Assembly: GCA_944379995.1 (NCBI GenBank)
Contig: CALWGF010000016.1
Location: forward strand, 1-40,823
Reading direction: 5' to 3'
DNA length: 40,823 nt
DNA from: an uncultured Clostridia bacterium
GTDB lineage: Bacteria; Bacillota; Clostridia; Lachnospirales; Anaerotignaceae
Position 1 is the stretch's first letter. Each line of letters starts with the position of its first letter. This document shows, one piece after another, positions 34,952-40,823 of the stretch. The notes under the pieces were generated by a model, which did not search any database, was not told the DNA's origin, and saw only the letters and a program-made list of their open reading frames with translations. Position numbers and translations under genes: made by a program.

Positions 34952-35427
34952 TAATTTTCCTCCATTTCTACTTTTAAAATTTTTAAGGCTCTATATAGCC
35001 TGCTTTTTACTGTGTTTATATTTTCTCCTGTGATTTTAGATATTTCTTCTAGAGTCATATCTTCAAAATATCTTAGCATTATTATTGTTTTATATTTTTC
35101 ATCAAGTTTTTCTATAAATTCTTGTAGTGTTATGTAATTATAATCATCAAATGTTTTTTCATATATATCAGTATCTTTTGTATCAATATATATTACTTTC
35201 TGTTCTTTTCTTAAATGGCTTATAGCAGTATTTATTATTATCCTATAAAACCATGTTTTCATAAATTCTTTGTTTTTTAATGTATCTATTGCAGAAAGTG
35301 CCTTTATTACACTTTCACTTACAACATCTTCTGCTATATGGGGATTTTTTGTATATCCATAAGCAAAACGATATATAATATCAAGATTTTCGGTTATAAA
35401 TTTTTCTAGCAGCTGCCTTTTTGTCAT
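34951..35427 (-). CDS. ECF-type RNA polymerase sigma factor (SigV-like)
   Basis: A 158-residue ECF sigma factor. Region 2 (about 8-80) has NLDIIYRFAYGYTKNPHIAE and then DVVSESVIKAL. Region 4 (about 105-155) has the helix-turn-helix TLEEISKITGENINTVKSRL. There is no C-terminal extension. The start follows AAAGGAG. It overlaps the RsiV-like anti-sigma (TAATG), which makes a standard sigma/anti-sigma pair. A possible self-recognised promoter lies at 35464-35492. In the SigV system the targets are enzymes such as O-acetyltransferases that give lysozyme resistance; none is nearby. Confidence 0.9.
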   Translation of the reverse strand: MTKRQLLEKFITENLDIIYRFAYGYTKNPHIAEDVVSESVIKALSAIDTLKNKEFMKTWFYRIIINTAISHLRKEQKVIYIDTKDTDIYEKTFDDYNYITLQEFIEKLDEKYKTIIMLRYFEDMTLEEISKITGENINTVKSRLYRALKILKVEMEEN

Positions 35428-35463
35428 AAATAATCTCCTTTCATTATTTTTGAATTCAATTAT

Positions 35464-35492
35464 TAGACTATAATATAATACAAAAAGTTTTA
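35464..35492 (-). promoter_or_regulatory. Candidate ECF-type promoter of the sigma factor operon
   Basis: On the minus strand TAAAAC, a 17-base spacer and AGTCTA. Each element differs by one base from TGAAAC and CGTCTA, the consensus for SigV-type promoters. A vegetative alternative within the same A/T-rich sequence cannot be excluded. Confidence 0.3.
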
Positions 35493-35504
35493 ATAAATTA
35501 AAAA

Positions 35505-35537
35505 TAAAAAAAGAAGTAGTTAATAAACTACTTCTTT
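35505..35537 (-). terminator. Terminator of xerD
   Basis: On the minus strand AAGAAGTAGTT / AACTACTTCTT with a TATT loop and a T run; the 5' arm overlaps the xerD stop codon. Confidence 0.88.
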
Positions 35538-36421
35538 TATGCTCTAGGGTGAGTTTTTGTATATATATCTTTAAGTTTGTTTTTATTTATTTTAGTATAT
35601 ATTTGTGTTGTTGATATATCTGAATGTCCTAACATCTCTTGTACAGATTGTAATGGTGCACCGTTTTCTATTAAATGTGCAGCAAATGAATGTCTTAACA
35701 TATGTGGTGTTATATCTTCTGATATACCTGCTTTTTTTGCATAATATTTAATTATTTTCCAAAATCCCTGACGTGTCATATGTGCACCAGAGAAATTTAC
35801 AAATAAATATAATTCATCTTTGTCTTTTATAAGAAATTCTCTTGAATTTTTAATATAATTTTCCAAAGCTTCAACAGCTTTTTTTCCTAAAGGTATTATT
35901 CTTTCTTTACCATTATGATTACATTTTATATATTCTAAAGGTATATTTACATCATCTTTTTTTAGATTTATAAGTTCAGAAACACGTATACCTGTTGCAT
36001 ATAGAAGTTCTAACATAGCTTTATCACGAATACTTTTTTTATCATCTCCAGAAGGTTGTTCTAAAAGAATTTCAACTTTTTTTGTTGAAAGAATTTCAGG
36101 TATTTTTTTCTCAACTTTTGGAGATGTAATTTCTAATGCAGGATTTGAACTTATTATTCTATTTTTATCAAGAAATTGAAAAAAACATTTTATAGATGCT
36201 ATATTACGAGATATTGTTGAACTTGCTCTTTGTTCTTTTTGAAGCTCATAAATATAAGCTAATATATTTGTTTTGGTAATACTTTGTAAATCTGTTATGC
36301 CACATATATTTAAGTAGTTATAAAAATTTCTTAAGTCTCTGTTATATGACATTATTGTATTTTCTGAAGAATTTTTATAAAGTTTTAAATATTTCGAAAA
36401 TTCAGAAATATACTTTTCCAT
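35537..36421 (-). CDS. xerD: XerD-like tyrosine recombinase
   Basis: A 294-residue site-specific recombinase with the length and layout of XerC/XerD. An N-terminal SAM-like DNA-binding domain (about 1-85) precedes the catalytic core. The catalytic set is visible: Arg in LLYATGIRVSELINL, Lys in the beta-hairpin CNHNGKERIIPLG, His-x-x-Arg in HMLRHSFAAHLIENG, His in EMLGHSDISTTQIY, and Tyr at the end of that segment. The neighbours spoIIM and xerD occur together in B. subtilis also (spoIIM-ripX), which favours the chromosome-dimer resolvase over a phage integrase. Its own promoter is at 36462-36490. Confidence 0.88.
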   Translation of the reverse strand: MEKYISEFSKYLKLYKNSSENTIMSYNRDLRNFYNYLNICGITDLQSITKTNILAYIYELQKEQRASSTISRNIASIKCFFQFLDKNRIISSNPALEITSPKVEKKIPEILSTKKVEILLEQPSGDDKKSIRDKAMLELLYATGIRVSELINLKKDDVNIPLEYIKCNHNGKERIIPLGKKAVEALENYIKNSREFLIKDKDELYLFVNFSGAHMTRQGFWKIIKYYAKKAGISEDITPHMLRHSFAAHLIENGAPLQSVQEMLGHSDISTTQIYTKINKNKLKDIYTKTHPRA

Positions 36422-36461
36422 ATAGATTCTCCTTTGTTTAAGACTTTAGTAAACAAAAAAC

Positions 36462-36490
36462 ATTATAGATGTTTTTTTATTAAAAGTCGA
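36462..36490 (-). promoter_or_regulatory. Promoter of xerD
   Basis: On the minus strand TCGACT, a 17-base spacer and TATAAT, about 40 bases before the xerD start. Confidence 0.55.
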
Positions 36491-36585
36491 TATTTTTTAC
36501 TTAAAAAATATAATTTCTGTTGTTTTGAATATTTTTTTATTTTTGAATATTATTTTTTGTATAAATATACTATATTTGTATATTA

Positions 36586-37263
36586 TTAAAATAACATTCC
36601 TATAATATACTTTTCTAGCAATGAATATATAAAGATACATATTAAAGAAGTTATAAGTATAATTGTATATTCTGCATATACTTTATATTTTTCTCTTTTT
36701 AAATTCATTTTGCCTTTTGGTGTTGTAAGACTTAGTGTAACCATTTTAAACGAAAAAAAAGATGTTGCTATAAGAGCAGTTATTAAAAATACATTTGGTA
36801 TTATTGAAGTTAGAGTATATAATATACCTTTTGTTTTTTCAAAATATATTATTTTAGAATATATGTTACCTATTGTAAATGATTTGAAAATAAGTATTGT
36901 TATATTAAATCCCCAACCACATTCAAAAAAACCACATATCCATAATGCAAATATATATTTTGAATGTTTTAAAAAATATGTAATAAATGAACTATCGCTA
37001 TAAATGGAAACATTATTGTTTTTTAATATATCACTTGTTGTTTCTGTATTTATTCCATATATAGAACCTAATATACTACCTATAAAAATAATAGCTGATA
37101 TTATAATAAAAATAATATAATCATTTTTTGATATTAGGCTTGTACTTATTTTGTTTTTAGGTTTACTTTTTTTATATGGTATATATTTTTTTGTTGATAT
37201 TTTTTTTATGTTATTAATCGTTTTTGATAAATTTATTACATAAAAAAATTTTAATTTATCCAT
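36586..37263 (-). CDS. spoIIM: Stage II sporulation protein M (SpoIIM family)
   Basis: A 225-residue membrane protein with about five hydrophobic helices. SpoIIM, with SpoIID and SpoIIP, drives peptidoglycan remodelling during forespore engulfment and sits in the septal membrane. The region LWICGFFECGWGFNITILIF then KSFTIGNIYSKII and LTSIIPNVFLITALIATSFF matches the conserved core. The cytoplasmic head (about 1-45) is longer than usual and strongly basic. The start ATG has AGGAGGTG upstream, but this site lies in the 3' arm of a 15-base hairpin (37270-37304). The order xerD/spoIIM is as in Bacillus. Confidence 0.82.
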   Translation of the reverse strand: MDKLKFFYVINLSKTINNIKKISTKKYIPYKKSKPKNKISTSLISKNDYIIFIIISAIIFIGSILGSIYGINTETTSDILKNNNVSIYSDSSFITYFLKHSKYIFALWICGFFECGWGFNITILIFKSFTIGNIYSKIIYFEKTKGILYTLTSIIPNVFLITALIATSFFSFKMVTLSLTTPKGKMNLKREKYKVYAEYTIILITSLICIFIYSLLEKYIIGMLF

Positions 37264-37306
37264 AAAAAAACACCTCCTTTAATATAGAATATTAAAAGAG
37301 ATGTTT
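37263..37306 (-). terminator. Terminator after tyrS containing the spoIIM ribosome binding site
   Basis: On the minus strand the arms ACATCTCTTTTAATA (37304-37290) and TATTAAAGGAGGTGT (37284-37270) pair at all 15 positions with two G-U wobbles and a 5-base loop. Seven T follow, then the ATG of spoIIM. The AGGAGG (37278-37273) of spoIIM is thus within the stem. Confidence 0.75.
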
Positions 37307-37328
37307 TTTATTCATTTTAATTTACTTT

Positions 37329-38555
37329 TTATGAAAGTTTTACTTTGTGGAATGTTTTTTTGCCTTTCTGAATAAGAATTTCGCCGTCTTTAAAATCATC
37401 AGTTGTGATTTTTCTTTCTATTGTATCCACTTTTGCTTCATTTACTTTTATACCACCTTGCTGAACAAGTCTTCTTCCTTCTGCTCTTGATGGTGCAAGT
37501 TTTACTGTTGTAAGAAGTGTTAATATATCCATTCCTTCTGCAAAGTCTGAAGCTGTAAGTTCTGTTGTAGGTATTGAACCACCATTTGCACCACCTGCAA
37601 AAAGTGCTCTTGCTGCTGTTTGTGCTTTTATAGCTTCTTCTTCGTTATGAACAATTTTTGTAAGTTCGAAAGCAAGTATTTCTTTTGCTTTGTTAATTTC
37701 GCTACCTTCGAGAGCACTTAATCTTCTTACTTCGTCCATAGGAAGGAATGTTAAAAGTGCAAGACATTTTGGAACGTCTTTATCTCCGATATTTCTCCAG
37801 TATTGGTAAAATTCATATGGTGATGTTTTTTCAGGGTCAAGCCATACAGCACCTTTTTCTGTTTTACCCATTTTTTTGCCTTCGCTATTTGTTAAAAGCT
37901 TAAATGTCATACCATAAGCAGGTTTGTTTTCACGTCTTCTTATAAGGTCAACACCAGCAATTATATTTGACCACTGGTCATTTCCGCCAAGCTGCATTAC
38001 ACAACCATATTTTTTGTTTAATTCAAGGAAGTCATTTGCTTGCATAAGCATATAGTTAAATTCAAGGAATGAAAGTCCTTTTTCCATTCTTGTTTTGAAA
38101 CATTCTGCTGTAAGCATACGATTTACTGAGAAGTGTACACCTATTTCTCTAAGGAAATCAATATAATTAAGATTTCTTATCCAATCTGCATTATTTACAA
38201 TAAGAGCTTTTCCATCAGAGAAGTCTATAAAATGTGACATCTGTTTTTTGAAACATTCAACATTATGGTCAATTATTTCTGTTGTCATCATTTTTCTCAT
38301 ATCTGTTTTTCCAGTAGGGTCACCAATCATACCTGTACCGCCACCCATAAGAGCAATAGGTCTATGTCCGGCTCTTTGCATGTGTGCCATAGCCATTATT
38401 GTAAGGAAGTGTCCTACATGAAGACTGTCAGCAGTAGGGTCAAAACCTATATAAAATGTTATTTTTTCTTTTTCAAAAAGTTCTTTTATTTCTTCTTCGT
38501 GTGTAAGCTGTTCGATAAATCCTCTTTCTTTAAGTACATCAAATGCACTTGCCAT
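37329..38555 (-). CDS. tyrS: Tyrosyl-tRNA synthetase
   Basis: A 408-residue class I synthetase that charges tRNA-Tyr. The tyrosine-binding and HIGH region is [19 protein letters not shown]. The KMSKS motif reads [12 protein letters not shown], in the form common to this TyrS group. A C-terminal S4 domain (about 340-408) has [20 protein letters not shown]. The start 38555 follows GGAGAGATT; an in-frame ATG upstream at 38615 would lie within the terminator of the leader. It is regulated by a T-box riboswitch. The matching tRNA-Tyr gene lies at the opposite end of the window. Confidence 0.97.
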   Translation of the reverse strand: MASAFDVLKERGFIEQLTHEEEIKELFEKEKITFYIGFDPTADSLHVGHFLTIMAMAHMQRAGHRPIALMGGGTGMIGDPTGKTDMRKMMTTEIIDHNVECFKKQMSHFIDFSDGKALIVNNADWIRNLNYIDFLREIGVHFSVNRMLTAECFKTRMEKGLSFLEFNYMLMQANDFLELNKKYGCVMQLGGNDQWSNIIAGVDLIRRRENKPAYGMTFKLLTNSEGKKMGKTEKGAVWLDPEKTSPYEFYQYWRNIGDKDVPKCLALLTFLPMDEVRRLSALEGSEINKAKEILAFELTKIVHNEEEAIKAQTAARALFAGGANGGSIPTTELTASDFAEGMDILTLLTTVKLAPSRAEGRRLVQQGGIKVNEAKVDTIERKITTDDFKDGEILIQKGKKTFHKVKLS

Positions 38556-38591
38556 AAATAATCTCTCCTTTTTTAAAAAATTAATATATAG

Positions 38592-38873
38592 GTACAAAAA
38601 AAGGTCTTTCATCACTAAAGGACGAAAGACCGTGGTACCACCTTAATTTACATCTTTAAATTTTATAAAGATGTATCTCTAATACCGAAGTAACGCTCGG
38701 AAGACGTTGCACCTTTGTATTTTTTTATTTAAAAATAAATACTCTTGTGCAAAGCTCATGAGGCGTAATTTACAGATGTTGTGCTGTATTCCTTTCACCA
38801 ACCGAAATACTCTCTGATATTGTAACCAAACCTGCCCATAAACTCAATCATTGCTTATTACTTTATGGAATTT
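38592..38873 (-). ncRNA. T-box riboswitch of tyrS
   Basis: The minus strand carries the invariant T-box AAGGTGGTACCACGG (38644-38630) and the stem I elements AGAGAG (38815-38810) and GGTTGGTG (38803-38796). A terminator with arms GGTCTTTC / GAAAGACC and a T run follows (38631-38595). A TAC at 38767-38765, on the descending side of stem I, is the likely tyrosine specifier. Uncharged tRNA-Tyr binding should stabilise the antiterminator and turn tyrS on. Confidence 0.93.
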
Positions 38874-38879
38874 TACATT

Positions 38880-38908
38880 ATACTATCATATGGCTTTTTT
38901 AAAGTCAA
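38880..38908 (-). promoter_or_regulatory. Promoter of the tyrS T-box leader
   Basis: On the minus strand TTGACT, a 17-base spacer and TAGTAT, with a fully consensus TATAAT three bases later (20-base spacing). Confidence 0.7.
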
Positions 38909-38916
38909 TAATAATT

Positions 38917-40125
38917 TTATTCTGTTGCAAGTCTGCAAATTTCAATAATTAAATCAACAGCTTTTTCCATTGATGATACAGGTATAAATTCATATGGACC
39001 ATGGAAGTTGTGACCACCTGCAAATATATTAGGACAAGGAAGTCCCATAAATGAAAGTCTTGCTCCATCTGTACCACCACGAATAGGTTTTATTATAGGT
39101 TTTATATTTGTATTTTCCATAGCTTTTTTTGCAAGTTCTATAATATGCATTTTATCTTTAAATTGTGAAACCATATTTTCATAATCATCTACAATTTCAT
39201 ATTTGCATATATTACCATATTTTTTATTTATATTTTCTATAATTGAAGAAGCTAAAATTTTTCTTTTTTCAAGATTTGTTTTGTTAAAATCTCTTATTAT
39301 ATATGATAAATTACATTTTGATACTGAGCCATTTACTGAACAAAGATGAAAAAATCCTTCATATCCATCTGTTGTAGCTGGTGTTTCATTTGTTGGGAAT
39401 GATGATATTATTTCATTACCAATAAGAGAAGCGTTTATCATAGTATCTTTTGCATATCCGGGGTGAACACTTTTTCCTGTTATTTCTATATTAAGATGTG
39501 ATGCATTAAAGTTTTCATATTCAAGTTCTCCAATTTCACCACCATCAAATGTATAAGCAAAATCAGCACCGAATTTTTCTACATTAAAGAAATCAACACC
39601 TTTGCCTATTTCTTCATCAGGTGTAAATGCAATTTTTATTGTACCATGTGGAGTGTTATTTTTTATAATATATTCAGCAGCCGAAAGTATTTCTGCAATA
39701 CCTGCTTTATCATCTGCACCAAGTAAAGTACTTCCATCTGATGTTATTATTGTTTCTCCTTTATATTTAAGAAGTATAGGAAACTCAGTAGGAGAGAGTG
39801 TTATATATTCAAGTTTTATATCTTCACCATTATAGTTTTCTGTTATTATAGGTTTTATATTTTTTCCTGATGAATCCGGACTTGTATCCATATGAGCAAT
39901 AAATCCTATTGTAGGGCAATCATTTTTTATATTTGAAGGTATTTCTCCTGTAACATATCCGTATTCATCAATATTTACATTTGATACACCTATATCAATA
40001 AGTCTTTTTGCAAGAACTTTTCCAAAATCAATCTGAGTTTTTGTGCTTGGAAAAGTAGAAGATGAGCTATCAGAAGTTGTTTCGTATTTAATTATATCAA
40101 TAAATATATCTTTTACATTATACAT
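38917..40125 (-). CDS. pepT: Peptidase T (tripeptide aminopeptidase)
   Basis: A 402-residue M20 family metallopeptidase that releases the N-terminal residue of tripeptides in the cytosol. Zinc ligands and their surroundings are visible: FIAHMDTSPDSSG (His and Asp), TLLGADDKAGIAEI (bridging Asp), FTPDEEIGKG (catalytic Glu pair), YTFDGGEIGELEYENFNA and GHNFHGPYEFIP near the end. The length is normal. The start ATG follows GGAGGAT. It has its own promoter (40160-40189) and no partner gene. The T-box leader of tyrS lies after its stop. Confidence 0.96.
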   Translation of the reverse strand: MYNVKDIFIDIIKYETTSDSSSSTFPSTKTQIDFGKVLAKRLIDIGVSNVNIDEYGYVTGEIPSNIKNDCPTIGFIAHMDTSPDSSGKNIKPIITENYNGEDIKLEYITLSPTEFPILLKYKGETIITSDGSTLLGADDKAGIAEILSAAEYIIKNNTPHGTIKIAFTPDEEIGKGVDFFNVEKFGADFAYTFDGGEIGELEYENFNASHLNIEITGKSVHPGYAKDTMINASLIGNEIISSFPTNETPATTDGYEGFFHLCSVNGSVSKCNLSYIIRDFNKTNLEKRKILASSIIENINKKYGNICKYEIVDDYENMVSQFKDKMHIIELAKKAMENTNIKPIIKPIRGGTDGARLSFMGLPCPNIFAGGHNFHGPYEFIPVSSMEKAVDLIIEICRLATE

Positions 40126-40159
40126 TTGTTATCCTCCTTTTTATATAAACTTAATAATA

Positions 40160-40189
40160 AGTATAACATATTTAAACAATTTAAAACAA
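40160..40189 (-). promoter_or_regulatory. Promoter of pepT
   Basis: On the minus strand TTGTTT, an 18-base spacer and TATACT with an extended TG (TGTTATACT). Confidence 0.5.
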
Positions 40190-40215
40190 AAAATAAAAAA
40201 GTTTTAAAAAAAGTG

Positions 40216-40463
40216 TTGACACATATAAAATGCTATGATATTATATACAAGCTGTCAGGAACGACAGAGAGAAATAAGTCAAGTTTTAAAATAAAATATA
40301 AAAAAAATAAAAAAAGTGCTTGACAATAAAAAATGTTTATGATAATATAAACAAGCTGTTACAAAACAGCAAATAAGTTTTTAAAAGTACAAAAAACGAT
40401 TTAAAAAATAAATTAAAAAATCGAAAAAAAGTACTTGACAAACTAAAAAAGATAATATATAAT
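40216..40463 (+). promoter_or_regulatory. Three tandem consensus promoters of a tRNA-Ser/rRNA operon
   Basis: P1: TTGACA 40216-40221, TATTAT 40239-40244. P2: TTGACA 40320-40325, TAATAT 40343-40348. P3: TTGACA 40435-40440, TATAAT 40458-40463. All three have a perfect -35 and exactly 17 bases of spacer. Just after P1 and P2 the sequence ACAAGC is followed by a hairpin: CTGTC/GACAG and GCTGTT/AACAGC. The whole 380 bases from pepT to tRNA-Ser hold no gene. Confidence 0.88.
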
Positions 40464-40506
40464 AACAAATGTTCGCAGCAAATGTGAATTAACAAAAATT
40501 TAATAT

Positions 40507-40595
40507 GGAGAGGTGTCCGAGTGGTTTAAGGAGCCGGTCTTGAAAACCGGTGACTCCGAAAGGGGCCGTGGGTTCGAATCCCACCCTCTCCGCCA
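40507..40595 (+). tRNA. tRNA-Ser (anticodon TGA)
   Basis: A class II cloverleaf: acceptor GGAGAGG/CCTCTCC, anticodon loop CTTGAAA (anticodon TGA), long variable arm, T-arm GTGGGTTCGAATCCCAC, and encoded CCA (40593-40595). Confidence 0.97.
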
Positions 40596-40617
40596 TTAAA
40601 ACAACAGAGACCATTGT

Positions 40618-40709
40618 GGAGAAATACCCAAGTGGTTGAAGGGGCTCCCCTGGAAAGGGAGTAGGTCGTTAGTAGCGGCGCGTGGGTTCAAATCCCACTT
40701 TCTCCGCCA
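40618..40709 (+). tRNA. tRNA-Ser (anticodon GGA)
   Basis: Acceptor GGAGAAA/TTTCTCC, anticodon loop CTGGAAA (anticodon GGA), a long variable arm, T-arm GTGGGTTCAAATCCCAC, and encoded CCA (40707-40709). Confidence 0.97.
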
Positions 40710-40750
40710 ATTACTTGAGTCCAAAATAATGTTTTCTGTTAAAAAATAAA

Positions 40751-40823
40751 TTGGTCTTTGAAAACTAAACAGTTGAATAACACATACAACCCAAGTCAAT
40801 TAAATTGATGTAAGACATCAAAG
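40751..40823 (+). promoter_or_regulatory. rRNA leader with boxA antitermination site
   Basis: GGTCTTTGAAAACTAAAC (40753-40770) closely resembles the Firmicute rRNA boxA. A hairpin TTGATGT/ACATCAA (40805-40821) follows. A 16S gene is expected just beyond the window end, on the plus strand. Confidence 0.75.

Noticed and set aside
35537..36421. Tyrosine recombinase as a sign of a phage or integrative element
   Set aside because: The length, full Xer layout and link with spoIIM fit the housekeeping XerD. There are no phage genes, attachment repeats or cargo nearby.
40126..40323. 65-codon plus-strand frame upstream of tRNA-Ser
   Set aside because: It runs through promoter P1, its start lies opposite the pepT ribosome binding site, and its composition is that of A/T-rich spacer.
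40200..40450. Repeated A/T blocks that might suggest a CRISPR or satellite array
   Set aside because: The likeness comes from three similar promoters; there are no constant repeats with regular unique spacers. No CRISPR array was seen anywhere in the window.

Overview
The window is a stretch of AT-rich chromosome (roughly 70% A+T by eye) from an endospore-forming, anaerobic-type Firmicute. The best fit is a member of the Clostridia; I cannot name the genus from sequence alone. The evidence is the sporulation genes spoIVFA, spoIVFB and spoIIM, strong AGGAGG-type ribosome binding sites, a tyrosine T-box riboswitch, a Firmicute-type RNase Y, a rRNA boxA, and heavy use of AGA, ATA and TTA codons. 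It lies between two rRNA loci on the same strand. It opens with the last bases of a 16S gene and closes at a tRNA-Ser/boxA leader of the kind that precedes 16S.

Layout. 1-300: 16S 3' end, tRNA-Tyr and two terminators, with no 23S gene following. 369-1967: a PadR regulator, a HAAS-type membrane protein and a small membrane-anchored protein in one overlapping operon. 2030-2510: a strong promoter, tRNA-Leu, tRNA-Phe and two tRNA-Gly, then a terminator. 2540-4099: TSUP permease, a small membrane protein (minus strand) and a DUF503 protein. 4266-7590: trigger factor, then clpP-clpX, the protein quality-control block. 7629-8330 (minus): small alarmone synthetase. 8555-11828: a MacAB-like adaptor/ATPase/permease export operon. 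12018-14193: a polar amino acid ABC importer. 14380-15093: a one-domain siroheme/Fe-S sulfite or nitrite reductase-like protein. 15137-15745 (minus): a possible ThyX relative. 16109-19367: a dicarboxylate/amino acid symporter and an ABC-F ATPase. 19577-22634: nadA-nadB-nadC for de novo NAD synthesis behind a structured leader. 22673-23752 (minus): a lipoprotein with a cysteine-less thioredoxin fold.

23879-25506: spoIVFA-spoIVFB, the pro-sigma-K processing pair, with spoIVFA split by a frameshift. 25540-28071 (minus): a CNNM/CBS/CorC transporter-like protein and malic enzyme. 28241-34037: a TIGR03960-type radical SAM protein, its TIGR03936 partner, an RNase E/G family protein, and RNase Y. 34073-35427 (minus): an ECF sigma factor with an RsiV-like anti-sigma. 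35537-38555 (minus): xerD, spoIIM and tyrS, with the T-box leader at 38592-38880. 38917-40125 (minus): peptidase T. 40216-40823: three tandem consensus promoters, two tRNA-Ser genes and the boxA leader of the next rRNA operon.

Most of the window is conserved housekeeping sequence. I found no CRISPR array, transposon, prophage or multi-gene defence system. The most unusual signals are at the regulatory and decoding level. RNase Y has no canonical start codon and appears to start at AUA. The spoIVFA reading frame is broken between its membrane anchor and an intact LytM motif set. A terminator hairpin downstream of tyrS contains the spoIIM Shine-Dalgarno sequence in its 3' arm. A terminator-like hairpin sits between the nadABC promoter and nadA. 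A short hairpin lies just downstream of several stable-RNA promoters. All family assignments come from reading motifs and overall resemblance; no database search was run.
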